Assembly: GCA_027485695.1 (NCBI GenBank) | Contig: JAIXQO010000002.1 | Span: forward strand, 372,001-436,000 | Origin: Pseudomonadota bacterium | Lineage (GTDB): Bacteria; Bdellovibrionota; UBA1018 | Reading direction: 5' to 3' | Length of the DNA stretch: 64,000 nucleotides | Shown here: positions 35,218 to 43,412 of the stretch, piece by piece | How positions within the stretch are numbered: the first letter of the stretch is position 1 | How the letters are laid out: each line of letters starts with the position of its first letter | Program-made: the position numbers and the translations under genes | The notes under the pieces: generated by a model | The model's database searches: none | What the model was told of the DNA's origin: nothing | The model's input: only the letters and a program-made list of their open reading frames with translations

Positions 35218-35886
35218 CTACCGGTAGTAAGAACGAAAAGGTTTGCGTGAATGCTCGACGAAAGGACGTACTGAGGCTCTACCCCACTGAAGTTCGGCGT
35301 AATCTCGCCACTCAGAGGGCACGCGGTCGCCGTTTTTTAAGAGGCGCTGAAGCATGAGCGCCGTCTCTGCGTCTGCGATCGACCATTCCGAGAACAAAGT
35401 ACCCCGTTGAATCGCGCCGGTCTTCGAGAGGAAACTCAACCATTCGGTTACTTCGTCCTGAGCATCGCTCGAGAGCGGCTGTTTAGCCCTGAGTTCCGGG
35501 TAAAAAATAGTCTCCGTCGATCGCTCATCACGGAGGGCTTTCATCCCGGAGCGGTACCAGCTCAGGAGCATTCGGGCATGTCCTCGTTCGTGGAAATCTC
35601 GCGGCAGGATCGAAGGGAAATCCGGACTCGGATACCGCTCTTCGATGTATTCGAGGATTGCCAGAGACTCTGCCAAAACGAAACTGCCCTCTTCGAGAAG
35701 TGGAATGAGTTCCGTGGGGGCGCGCTCGCGAAACGACGGCGACAGACTCTTGCCCTGCTCAAAACCCACGTGCTCCAGGGTAAAACCCATTTTTTTCTCA
35801 AGGAGCGCCGTGTGGACGCTGTAGGTGTAGGGACTCAGCCAGAGATCATCGATGAAGAGGCGAAGCGGTGGCGACATGGGCATCAT
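35218..35886 (-). CDS. Glutathione S-transferase, YfcF-like
   Basis: GST-fold protein of 222 residues. The N-terminal domain (LWLSPYTYSVHTALLEKKMG) has the Ser-x-x-x-Ser region of YfcF-type GSTs, then APTELIPLLEEGSFVLAESLAILEYIEE binds glutathione. The C-terminal helical domain carries WSIADAETALML. The start is one of three close ATGs at 35886, 35883 and 35877; GGGTGA upstream fits the first. E. coli YfcF has disulfide-bond oxidoreductase and peroxidase activity. It lies immediately upstream of dctA on the same strand. Confidence 0.85.
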   Translation of the reverse strand: MMPMSPPLRLFIDDLWLSPYTYSVHTALLEKKMGFTLEHVGFEQGKSLSPSFRERAPTELIPLLEEGSFVLAESLAILEYIEERYPSPDFPSILPRDFHERGHARMLLSWYRSGMKALRDERSTETIFYPELRAKQPLSSDAQDEVTEWLSFLSKTGAIQRGTLFSEWSIADAETALMLQRLLKNGDRVPSEWRDYAELQWGRASVRPFVEHSRKPFRSYYR

Positions 35887-36211
35887 TGTCACCCAGAATA
35901 CGGGCTCGCCCAAGAAAAAATCCGGAAGAAAAAGTACCCCGCGTACCTCATTCTTCCGGATTCGACTCACAGACTCATCGCCTCCGTGAAGCGACTTGCC
36001 TTTGATCGGCGATTTATAGCCCCGCCTTGGCCTAAGCGCGAGAACCGTTTTGTGACATGTCGGTGCCGTTTTTCGCAAATGCGTTTTAACCCACCCACTG
36101 TCTAAGCCTTGTACAAGCGACTCTCACATATACATGATTTATATGTATTTTTTCGCACATCCCTCGAGAAACCCTAGCAAGGCGAAACCGGAGACGTTAG
36201 AATCCGTCGCT

Positions 36212-37897
36212 ATGTTTATGCGGAATTTTCACTTCATCGCTGCGCTCTTCGTCACTGGAGTGGTTTCCTCCGGGCCAGCCTTCGCTGAAAAACCTAGACC
36301 CATGAACCCAGCACTCCACCACACGACTGATCGCCCATTCGCATTCCGAATGCAGATGCCGATCTATGTCACGAGCAATCTCGACGAGATCAAAATCTAC
36401 GTAGACACCGAAACCTGCCTCAAGGCGCTCGAACGTATTCAGCAAACGATACGAACAGACTACAAATACGCTTACCCAAAAAACGAAGCTGAAAAAAGTA
36501 ATCGCATCTTCGACGACATTCAGGACCTCTTGAAATCACCGGTCCTCTCTAAAACCTGCCGAGAGACCGCAAACCAAGTTTATGCGCTAGTTGCTCCGCT
36601 CGGTTTACCGAACTCGCTCGAGGGTTCTTACATATTCCTCGAAACTCTGAACTTGTTTCAGATGGACCTTCTGCGTCCCCTGACACCTCAACTTCGAGAT
36701 GAATTGGGCGGCGAGTGGCGCAAGAAGAGCCTATTTCGCAAGAATCAGTATCAAATCATGGGTGCATACGACTGCCTACAGAGCATTGTCTGGTTCGACC
36801 CATCCCAGAGACCGTTCGACCTGGCAGCAACACTCGCGCACGAGGTAGAACACTTCTATCAAGACAAAATCACCCACTGGGAGAATAGCAACGATTTCAC
36901 ACCTGCACGCATCGCCGATACGCTCAATATCGACGAATCCCTCGCCACCCTTCACTCGAGCTTCGCGCAGTTCATCCAGGACCGTGAATTCAATCGCGAC
37001 TTCTACCGCAGAAATGGCGAAGAACGTCATTTCCAACCCAAAAAACCTTTTCGCTATTTTACTCTAGGCCTAGACAACACCCTCTACTCACAAAACGGCA
37101 TCCTGGATGCGCTCTGGAAATCTCAAACGCATTTTTTCAAAGATACCCTCTACACCTCTCATCCCTTACTCCTCAGAGCGCTCCATGAGCTGCCCCCGCC
37201 TGAGGATATTCGCTGGGACGAAGTAAGCGAAGGAACCAAGTATTTCAAACGACTCCCTCCATCGTTCCGCGCACTCTACGAGCTTTCGAATAAGATTCGT
37301 TCCGCCTATTTTCTTGGCAATGTATCTTCTCCGAACCGAGCCCTGCGCAGAATTCAATTGGAGTTCAAACGTCGCCCGCTGATGGTGCTTCCGCTCGCCG
37401 GTTTAAGTTTCGCGCATCAAGAATTTAGCAAAGGCGAATACAAGAGAACGGCCGAGATCATCGGCGAATCAACATTTGAGAAGCTTCGAGCCGAAAAAAA
37501 TCACTACCCACGTCCGATCGAACTGTATTTCGAACGCGGCTTCTCGCCTTCTGAAGGCTGCCGCGAATTCACCCGTCTCGCAAAAGAAGGTCGAATTGAC
37601 GACTACCTAGGAACACGTCTGGGTGGGAAACAATCCGGCGGCGATGGCGTCAGACCAGGCGGCGACGGCGTCAGACCAGGTGGCGATGGCGTCAGACCAG
37701 GCGGCGACGGCGTCAGACCAGGCGGCGATGGCGTCAGGCCAGGCGGCGACGGCGTCAGGCCGGGCGGCGACGGCGTCAGGCCAGGTGGCGATGGCGTCAG
37801 GCCAGGTGGCGATGGCGTCAGACCAGGTGGCGATGGCGTCAGGCCGAGCACCCAAACCTATCCGTGCTTGCATCCGGAAACCTGGGGAGGCATTTGA
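36212..37897 (+). CDS. Exported HEXXH protein with C-terminal PGGDGVR tandem repeat
   Basis: Exported protein of 561 residues, family not recognised. Signal peptide: FIAALFVTGVVSSGPAFA. A HEVEH motif lies at residues 210-214 in LAATLAHEVEHFYQ, with the later acidic NIDESLATLH, a plausible zinc metallopeptidase active site. The body is mainly helical and ends near residue 474. There follow ten exact copies of GGDGVRP, then STQTYPCLHPETWGGI. Glycine/proline repeats may form a flexible linker or surface tether. The stop is two bases before the GTG of the next gene, so the two are coupled. Confidence 0.75.
   Translation: MFMRNFHFIAALFVTGVVSSGPAFAEKPRPMNPALHHTTDRPFAFRMQMPIYVTSNLDEIKIYVDTETCLKALERIQQTIRTDYKYAYPKNEAEKSNRIFDDIQDLLKSPVLSKTCRETANQVYALVAPLGLPNSLEGSYIFLETLNLFQMDLLRPLTPQLRDELGGEWRKKSLFRKNQYQIMGAYDCLQSIVWFDPSQRPFDLAATLAHEVEHFYQDKITHWENSNDFTPARIADTLNIDESLATLHSSFAQFIQDREFNRDFYRRNGEERHFQPKKPFRYFTLGLDNTLYSQNGILDALWKSQTHFFKDTLYTSHPLLLRALHELPPPEDIRWDEVSEGTKYFKRLPPSFRALYELSNKIRSAYFLGNVSSPNRALRRIQLEFKRRPLMVLPLAGLSFAHQEFSKGEYKRTAEIIGESTFEKLRAEKNHYPRPIELYFERGFSPSEGCREFTRLAKEGRIDDYLGTRLGGKQSGGDGVRPGGDGVRPGGDGVRPGGDGVRPGGDGVRPGGDGVRPGGDGVRPGGDGVRPGGDGVRPGGDGVRPSTQTYPCLHPETWGGI
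37637..37846 (+). repeat. Ten-copy 21-bp in-frame tandem repeat
   Basis: Ten 21-bp units encoding GGDGVRP end to end. Units differ only at third codon positions (GGC/GGT, GAT/GAC, AGA/AGG, CCA/CCG), so the protein sequence of every unit is identical. Confidence 0.95.
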
Positions 37898-37899
37898 AC

Positions 37900-39153
37900 G
37901 TGAGTTCGGTGAATCCACAGTTCTCCCAAAAAACTTCGCGCTTCGCGACGATGATCGCTTCGGGCGCTTCGGCCCTCCCTCCGCTGATTGAGGAGTCGAT
38001 CGCCATTGCGATTCTTGCTCGTCAAATCGAATTCGATCTCAAAAGATCACGAGAGATCCTCGGTTCAAATGCACCTTCATCGATCGAATTCATTCGAACG
38101 CTCTCCTCTTCTGGGCACATCGAAGAAGCGGAACGCTTGCTCAAAGAACTGAAAAATTATCAGTCCTGGGAGAAACTCGAGGAACAAGCCCGACTCGCGG
38201 CATTTCGCGGTGAATGGGCGGTGGCGATCAACTCCGCCAACCAAGCCCTTCAGGAATCAGATGTTCCGGCGATCTCGCAGTTCTCGCTTTTACAAGTGAT
38301 TGCACTATCCGCATTCGAACTCGGTGAATACCGGATGACCGAGACGTGCTTGAAACGTGCGGAACTCTACTCGACGCTTTTTCCGAAATCACCGCTCGTT
38401 ACCTACCTAGAAATTACGCGACTCAGACTCCAGATTCGCCTAGGTCGATGGGTCGACATCGAAAGCCGACTGCAAAATCAATTTTCGATCCCAGAAAACA
38501 GTCAGACTCCCAATCGAGATCAACTCTTGAGCTGGGTTCGTTTGGTGCTCGATTTCAAACGGTTTCACGGGCTCGACTTTAAAATCGAAGCTCAGACCGC
38601 GTGGACGTTATCGGAGTGGCTGGGAGATCGCACTTATCAAGACCTCGCGCAATTAGACTATTGGGTCTCCTGTGGCGCAAACAGGGATGAGATGCCGCGA
38701 CTTCAAAGCCCGCGCGCGCTCCGTTACTTAGAAGAAATCAAATGCCAGTCACCCGAGAGCCTCTGGTCCAAGGAAACACTCCTCTGGTTAAAGCAAAACG
38801 CGAGTGGAGTAAAACCCCCGAATCCATCGCCACTCACGCCAAAAGATGCGATTTGGGTCACGCCGTTTCAACTGAGATTCTCTCGTGAGAAAACCCGTGC
38901 TGAATCCATGCCCATCTCTGATCGCGCAAAAAAATGTCTGAATGAATACGCCAAGGGCGAAGTGGAAAAAGAGCGGCTTTTCCAAAAAGTTTGGGGCATT
39001 CCGAAATACTTGCCGACCCTTCACGACTCCGCCGTCAGAAAGACGCTCAGTCGCATCAACGCGGCAACCGACCTGGGCCTCAAAACGAGACAGGGCCGGC
39101 TGACACACGCAGGCGAAATTCTGATCTATCCGTTCCAGATCTCATCAAACTGA
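37900..39153 (+). CDS. TPR-like protein with C-terminal winged-helix region
   Basis: Protein of 417 residues. GTG 37900 is chosen because GGGGAGG lies 11 bases upstream. Residues about 60-330 are helical with TPR-like pairs (EEAERLLKELKNYQSWEKLE; ALSAFELGEYRMTETCLKRA). The last 90 residues resemble an OmpR-type winged-helix DNA-binding domain (KERLFQKVWGIPKYLPTLHD, VRKTLSRINAATDLGLKTRQ, GEILIYPF). Together it could be a transcription regulator of SARP/AfsR-like shape without the ATPase. It converges on the NTF2-like gene with a 28-bp overlap. Confidence 0.75.
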   Translation: MSSVNPQFSQKTSRFATMIASGASALPPLIEESIAIAILARQIEFDLKRSREILGSNAPSSIEFIRTLSSSGHIEEAERLLKELKNYQSWEKLEEQARLAAFRGEWAVAINSANQALQESDVPAISQFSLLQVIALSAFELGEYRMTETCLKRAELYSTLFPKSPLVTYLEITRLRLQIRLGRWVDIESRLQNQFSIPENSQTPNRDQLLSWVRLVLDFKRFHGLDFKIEAQTAWTLSEWLGDRTYQDLAQLDYWVSCGANRDEMPRLQSPRALRYLEEIKCQSPESLWSKETLLWLKQNASGVKPPNPSPLTPKDAIWVTPFQLRFSREKTRAESMPISDRAKKCLNEYAKGEVEKERLFQKVWGIPKYLPTLHDSAVRKTLSRINAATDLGLKTRQGRLTHAGEILIYPFQISSN

Positions 39154-39515
39154 TACTGATCGCGGAAGTACTCATAGCCGACGATAGACTTTCCAGCCTC
39201 GAAACGCCAAACATGCACGCTCCGATACTCTTGAGGCTTTCCGGCGCGCTCTAATCGATGCGTGATCAGCGCCATCGCATGCCGATCGCTCATGAGCAGA
39301 TCGTGCAGCTCCATCCGGTACGTGCCGCCGGTGAGCTCTTTCATGCGAGAGACCCAGTTTTTCAGTCCCGATTCGTCCACGTATTTTCCGGCGAGTTTAC
39401 CCCGTCCGGCGATCTGAAATTGAACGCTCTCCGGACGATTGAAAACCTCGGGAGCGAATTGCCCCTCGGCGAGACCAGCGTACAAAGTTTTTAGCATTTC
39501 CAGTTGTGGGACCAT
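39126..39515 (-). CDS. NTF2-like/SnoaL-like protein
   Basis: Small protein of 129 residues predicted to fold as an NTF2-like cone. It begins EMLKTLYAGLAEGQF, then has SGLKNWVSRMKELTGGTYRM and the strand-rich ALITHRLERAG and SVHVWRFEAGKSIVGYEYF, as seen in SnoaL-like polyketide-cyclase or limonene-epoxide-hydrolase-like proteins. No catalytic residues can be assigned. AAGGAG precedes ATG 39515. Divergent from the DNA-methylase-like gene. Confidence 0.78.
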   Translation of the reverse strand: MVPQLEMLKTLYAGLAEGQFAPEVFNRPESVQFQIAGRGKLAGKYVDESGLKNWVSRMKELTGGTYRMELHDLLMSDRHAMALITHRLERAGKPQEYRSVHVWRFEAGKSIVGYEYFRDQYQFDEIWNG

Positions 39516-39556
39516 GGTATTTTTCTCCTTCAGTCGTTAATCTCACGAAAATCAAT

Positions 39557-40255
39557 ATGAATCCGCTCAGAACGATCATCACCGGCGACGCAATCGAATG
39601 GCTCCAAAAAGAACCCGTCCAAGCACCAGGACGATCGTTTGTCGCCTCACTCCCGGATTTCTCCGAGTTTCCGGCCCTCAGCCTAGAGGGCTGGCAAACA
39701 TGGTTCACTCAAACCGCTGAACTCATCCTCTCGCGCGCGGCTCCGGATGGATTCTCGATCTTCTTTCAAACCGACATTAAACACGACGGCATATGGATAG
39801 ACAAAGCCTATCTGATCCAAAAGGCTGCCGAAAAGCAGAATAACCGCTTACTTTTTCACAAAGTGTTCTGCCGAGCACCGGCAGGTCAAACGACATTTGG
39901 AAAACCTGCGTATTCGCATCTGCTCGCATTCTCGCGGGATCGCCGCCTAGAAATGGACGATTCGACCGCCGACGTCATTCCGTCTCTGGGACAAAAAACC
40001 TGGCCGCGCGGGATGGGGTTTCAAGCGTCACAAGCGGTTGTGAATTTCCTTCGAACCCAAACGCCCGATCACACGATCGTCAACCCATTCTGCGGAGAAG
40101 GTGGTTTACTAGCGCTAGCGGAACAGTACGGCATTCATTCAATCGGCATCGAAAAGAGCGTGAAACGCGCCGAAAAATCTCGGCGAACTCGGGCGAACAT
40201 CGAAACGGGACGTTTTTGGGTGGATGGGGACCCGTCAGAAAACGCTGACGATTAA
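39557..40255 (+). CDS. DNA methylase-like SAM-dependent methyltransferase with atypical motif IV
   Basis: Protein of 232 residues with a circularly permuted (beta/N4-N6 DNA methylase-like) order: a motif IV-like region first (GRSFVASLPDFSEF) and a motif I-like SAM site last (IVNPFCGEGGLLALAEQYGI, HSIGIEKSVKRAEKSRR). Motif IV, which should read [DNS]PP[YF], reads LPDF. The target-recognition domain is missing. This is an orphan methyltransferase without a restriction partner; an RNA or protein substrate is possible. Four-base overlap with the converging gene. Confidence 0.7.
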   Translation: MNPLRTIITGDAIEWLQKEPVQAPGRSFVASLPDFSEFPALSLEGWQTWFTQTAELILSRAAPDGFSIFFQTDIKHDGIWIDKAYLIQKAAEKQNNRLLFHKVFCRAPAGQTTFGKPAYSHLLAFSRDRRLEMDDSTADVIPSLGQKTWPRGMGFQASQAVVNFLRTQTPDHTIVNPFCGEGGLLALAEQYGIHSIGIEKSVKRAEKSRRTRANIETGRFWVDGDPSENADD

Positions 40256-40566
40256 TCGATTTTTCCTGATTTCCACTCCAGGTACTCTCGCACTTCGCGT
40301 GCTTGGGAGTGGACGAGTTCCATGCGACGTTCTTTGACCCAAGAGACTGGAAAAAAAAACTCACGCGATCCGGCGCGGACGCGCACGCCGTATTTCAAAT
40401 GGACATCGCTCGACTCTGGATCGTAATCCTGAACCAGATCTAAGCTTCGCTGCGTGGTCGTCGGAAGCAGCATCTGCACTCGAACTCCGTTGAACGCCAT
40501 AAATTCATCTGCGAGAAAGCCCCGCAAATACTCGATTTCCACGTTGAGATTCGATGCACTCGTCAT
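40252..40566 (-). CDS. Hypothetical protein
   Basis: Cytoplasmic protein of 104 residues, not recognised. No signal peptide or membrane segment; VRVRAGSREFFFPVSW and KERRMELVHSQAREVREYLE suggest strands followed by a helix. ATG 40566 is chosen. It overlaps by four bases the convergent methyltransferase and lies 40 bp before the next same-strand gene's end. Confidence 0.65.
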   Translation of the reverse strand: MTSASNLNVEIEYLRGFLADEFMAFNGVRVQMLLPTTTQRSLDLVQDYDPESSDVHLKYGVRVRAGSREFFFPVSWVKERRMELVHSQAREVREYLEWKSGKID

Positions 40567-40610
40567 GGGCCACACTTTGCTTGCGGGGACGGCTTTCGAT
40601 CAAGGGAAAT

Positions 40611-41225
40611 TTAAGCCTTCTCGTAAAACGCCAGAATACCCGTCGCAATTTTTATGCGGTCTAGCTCACGATAACTGTCCGGCATCTCCGTGCCAAGCCC
40701 ATGGTAGGTCGCAACGCGGATGCCTCGAGGCATCGATTCTAGTTTCTTAAGAACACGTTCTCCACCTTCGCGCATGGATCGATTGTTACCTTCTTCGTCC
40801 TTGTGAATGGTCACACGTTCTGGCGTGTTGAAGGGGTTGAAAAGATAGAATCCATTGTAGGCGGACCAGTCTTCCTCGAAGACGTCGCCTAGCTTGAATT
40901 CAACTCGCGGTAAACCGAACTGCATGCGCACGGACTCACTCGCGTTACGCCAGTCCGGCCTCGATTCCAGGCCCGTGAACGCGCCGTCTGTGAATAGTGA
41001 TCCTAAAATGCAAAACTTGCCGGCACCAGATCCGATATCTAGGACGCGGCAGCCTTTTTTGTAAGCGAGGAAAAGAGCCGCCTCAAAGGCGACCTGCACG
41101 GGCGTGAAATAGATCCGACTGTGCTCGCGGATCGCCGGCGGAAAAAGTGAATCGAACTCATGGTCGCTCGGAAATTTACCCTGGGCGATATCAAATCGGA
41201 TTTTTTTGATGGTCTCGGAACTCAC
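40611..41225 (-). CDS. Class I SAM-dependent methyltransferase
   Basis: Predicted methyltransferase of 204 residues. Motif I is VLDIGSGAGKFCILG; the following acidic loop and the VEFKLGDVFEEDW and NGFYLFNPFN (motif IV-like) sites fit a Rossmann methyltransferase. The frame is open upstream over the pseudo-receiver/PilZ gene. GTG 41225 with GGAG 11 bases upstream is preferred since it avoids overlap; GTG 41324 would add 33 residues and overlap the upstream gene by 56 bp. The substrate is unknown. Confidence 0.78.
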   Translation of the reverse strand: MSSETIKKIRFDIAQGKFPSDHEFDSLFPPAIREHSRIYFTPVQVAFEAALFLAYKKGCRVLDIGSGAGKFCILGSLFTDGAFTGLESRPDWRNASESVRMQFGLPRVEFKLGDVFEEDWSAYNGFYLFNPFNTPERVTIHKDEEGNNRSMREGGERVLKKLESMPRGIRVATYHGLGTEMPDSYRELDRIKIATGILAFYEKA

Positions 41226-41268
41226 TCCACCATTTTCTCCGGAATAGCCGAGATTCTCAAGCGTTCGA

Positions 41269-41994
41269 TCAAGAATCGTCCGAATTTCGTTTTTTCTGAG
41301 TACGTATCCAATCAACGATATCACTTCGACCGTCCCCGTCGATTTCGAAAAACTCGATGCCGAAACCGATCGGGAAAAGCGGCTGAACCGTCTTTTGGAC
41401 CCAACGCACGACCCCTTTGCCGGTGACTTCGGTCCCTTCGGGTTCGATTCGGAAAGCAAAACTAAAAGTGTCAAATCGTTTCGGCAGATCCCCACCCGAA
41501 TGTGCGACAAACAAGCCACCATCCCCGAGATTGAGTACTCGAGAGGTGACCATCTGACGGGTCACTTTTTCACGAAGGATAATCGGAAAGTCGCACGGGA
41601 TTCGATCGCTTTTTCTTTTTTGACGGATGTCCTCGGGTTCGAGCAATCGGCGCACCACCGTGATCAGGGCCGCTTCCTCCACCGGGTGCTTGAACACCGC
41701 CAGAACGCCAAAATACGCCGCCTCATCCGGATCGAAATCGGGGTCGTCGACGATCAGCACGATCGGAGAATCGCCGATCTTAGCTTTAATGTCGCGAATG
41801 GCTGGCTCTTGCTCTGAGACATCGCCATGGATGGAAGCAATCACCAGATCGACCGGTGACAGGTCGATTTCGCGAGAACCACGATCGAGATCTTCGGAGA
41901 AAGTGGACAACCACCCCTCGTTACTGAAGAGCTCAACGAGTTCTTGGCTTTCGATTTCAGGAACGCCGACCAGTAATATTCTTTGCTGACTCAT
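41269..41994 (-). CDS. Pseudo-receiver plus PilZ domain protein
   Basis: Protein of 241 residues. Residues about 1-118 look like a receiver domain (RILLVGVPEIE, SPIVLIVDDPDFD, VFKHPVEE with the conserved Lys) but strand 3 reads VDLVIASIHGD, so the phospho-acceptor Asp is replaced by Ala-Ser. Residues about 125-225 are a PilZ domain of the Myxococcus type: KRKSDRIPCDFPI carries the Arg pair and VLNLGDGGLFVAHSG the second motif (Gly in place of the usual Ser). PilZ binds c-di-GMP; binding here is plausible but not certain. Confidence 0.82.
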   Translation of the reverse strand: MSQQRILLVGVPEIESQELVELFSNEGWLSTFSEDLDRGSREIDLSPVDLVIASIHGDVSEQEPAIRDIKAKIGDSPIVLIVDDPDFDPDEAAYFGVLAVFKHPVEEAALITVVRRLLEPEDIRQKRKSDRIPCDFPIILREKVTRQMVTSRVLNLGDGGLFVAHSGGDLPKRFDTFSFAFRIEPEGTEVTGKGVVRWVQKTVQPLFPIGFGIEFFEIDGDGRSDIVDWIRTQKKRNSDDS

Positions 41995-42062
41995 GATGTT
42001 GTGTGGGCCTTCTAAAAGAAATGATCAACTCATTTAAGATATGAAACAACCCCCGAACATAA

Positions 42063-42082
42063 TCATGAAAAATATTTCATGA
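42063..42082. promoter_or_regulatory. 20-bp perfect palindrome over an AEC gene promoter
   Basis: TCATGAAA-AATA-TTTCATGA is a perfect inverted repeat in the gap between the divergent PilZ and AEC genes. It overlaps TTCATG (42076-42081), 17 bp upstream of an extended -10, TGCTATCCT (42096-42104), so it could be an operator for the AEC gene. Confidence 0.6.
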
Positions 42083-42135
42083 CCGGGAATGCGCCTGCTA
42101 TCCTGATGCCTATTGATCAGGAGCATACCGAGTCC

Positions 42136-43068
42136 ATGAGCAGTTTCATTTTGATTTTTGTTTGTTTCGCGCTGGGAATCGTTTTCCGAAAACTTCGTAT
42201 TTTTCCGGATCAATCATTCACGGTTCTTAATCGATTCGTTATTTACATCTCTCTCCCGGCTCTGACATTGCTGCTCGTGCATCGTTTGGAATTCTCGGGA
42301 GGTACGCTCTACCCGATCTCTATGGCGTGGATTCATTTCATCGTCGCCGGCATTTTTTTCTACACGCTCGGCAGATCGCTCGGTTGGTCTAAAAAAACCG
42401 TAGGCGCACTCATTCTCACCGGAGGCTTGGGCAACACATCGTTCGTCGGTTTCCCGCTACTCGAAGCACTCTATGGGCGCGATGCCATCGGAACCGGCGT
42501 ACTCGTCGATCAACCGGGGACTTTTTTCGTCGCAAGCACCCTGGGAGTCGCCACGGCCGCACTCTTTTCCGGGAACCGCCCAACAATCTCGACGATCCTC
42601 CAGAAAGTTTTCACGTTTCCTCCACTGCTCGCACTGATCGCGGCATTTCTGATTCGCCCATTCCCGCTCTCGACGGATATCGAAGCCGTTCTCGACCGTC
42701 TGGGATCTACACTCGTTCCGCTCTCATTGATTTCCGTCGGCATGCAACTTCAAATCGACTCCGCTCTACTTAAACGCAAGTGGAGACCACTAGCCGCAGG
42801 TCTCGTTTTCAAACTGGTGCTCATGCCGGTTTTTTTTGCGCTTCTCTACGTGGTGATCCTCGGACAGAAAAATTCCTCAATCCTCATTACACTTGTTGAA
42901 TCCGCAATGGCTTCCATGATCACTGCAGGAATCCTCGCTGAGGAGTACGGACTTGATCGAGAAATCGCAAGCCTCATGATCGGTATTGGCATTCCGATAT
43001 CACTTGCGACCGTGCCCGTTTGGGCATGGCTATTTGGTCAATGGATCGGGCCATTTGCCACTTCATAA
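42136..43068 (+). CDS. AEC-family transporter
   Basis: Auxin efflux carrier-type membrane protein of 310 residues with about ten hydrophobic segments. Family features: FALGIVFRKLRIFPDQSFTV at the start, GGLGNTSFVGFPLLEALYG (the conserved Asn-rich site) and SVGMQLQIDSALLKRKWRPL in the second half. Bacterial members export or import malate, malonate or similar acids. ATG 42136 is used; upstream in-frame starts would add a non-hydrophobic leader. Likely regulated via the upstream palindrome. Confidence 0.87.
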   Translation: MSSFILIFVCFALGIVFRKLRIFPDQSFTVLNRFVIYISLPALTLLLVHRLEFSGGTLYPISMAWIHFIVAGIFFYTLGRSLGWSKKTVGALILTGGLGNTSFVGFPLLEALYGRDAIGTGVLVDQPGTFFVASTLGVATAALFSGNRPTISTILQKVFTFPPLLALIAAFLIRPFPLSTDIEAVLDRLGSTLVPLSLISVGMQLQIDSALLKRKWRPLAAGLVFKLVLMPVFFALLYVVILGQKNSSILITLVESAMASMITAGILAEEYGLDREIASLMIGIGIPISLATVPVWAWLFGQWIGPFATS

Positions 43069-43175
43069 ACGGCCAACTCGCTCATATGGCTTGCAAGCAA
43101 ATTCCACGAGCTGGAATGCCTTCTCAATCGCGCTCACTCATTAAGTAAATCATCTATCGATAATAACGCTGTTCT

Positions 43176-43183
43176 GCTATAGT
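43176..43183 (+). promoter_or_regulatory. Extended -10 element, short-leader promoter
   Basis: TGCTATAGT (TG at 43176, TATAGT from 43178) lies eight bases before ATG 43191, so the transcript would start at or beside the start codon. No good -35 box is visible. Confidence 0.45.
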
Positions 43184-43190
43184 CAGCCCC

Positions 43191-43412
43191 ATGAGCTTTA
43201 CCTTGCACCGTTCATTCGGCCCGAAGAATCCTTTGAAGTGTTTTAAATGCCGGACGTCGGTTGATCGTAAAGACGGCTCTTGGAAAGACCACGAAGGCAG
43301 CCAAGTGTTTTTGTGCAAAGGCTGCATGCCCATGATTCAAATGAGCATCGGCAGCCACCGCGGCATCGGCGGCGGCGCTCGTACTTCTCAGATCAAGAAG
43401 CAGTCTTTGTAA
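43191..43412 (+). CDS. Small zinc-ribbon-like protein
   Basis: A 73-residue basic protein with CFKC and CKGC pairs 26 residues apart, a likely Cys4 zinc site. Between them VDRKDGSWKDHEGSQVF forms a hairpin. The Gly-rich, basic tail (GSHRGIGGGARTSQIKKQSL) may bind nucleic acid. Family unknown. Probably leaderless. Its 3' end overlaps the pilT-like gene by 20 bp, convergently. Confidence 0.7.
   Translation: MSFTLHRSFGPKNPLKCFKCRTSVDRKDGSWKDHEGSQVFLCKGCMPMIQMSIGSHRGIGGGARTSQIKKQSL

Noticed and set aside
37637..37846. CRISPR-like array
   Set aside because: Contiguous 21-bp units with no spacers and no cas genes; it is a coding tandem repeat.
37603..37991. Open frames in other phases and strand over the GGDGVRP repeat
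   Set aside because: Shadow frames of a 21-bp repeat. Silent-only differences are silent in the GGDGVRP frame, which is the one joined to a full gene with signal peptide.
41324..41522. N-terminal extension of the methyltransferase to 41522
   Set aside because: It is antiphase within the PilZ gene, low in recognisable similarity and Ser/Arg-rich as expected for a shadow; a GTG with a GGAG site at 41225 is better.
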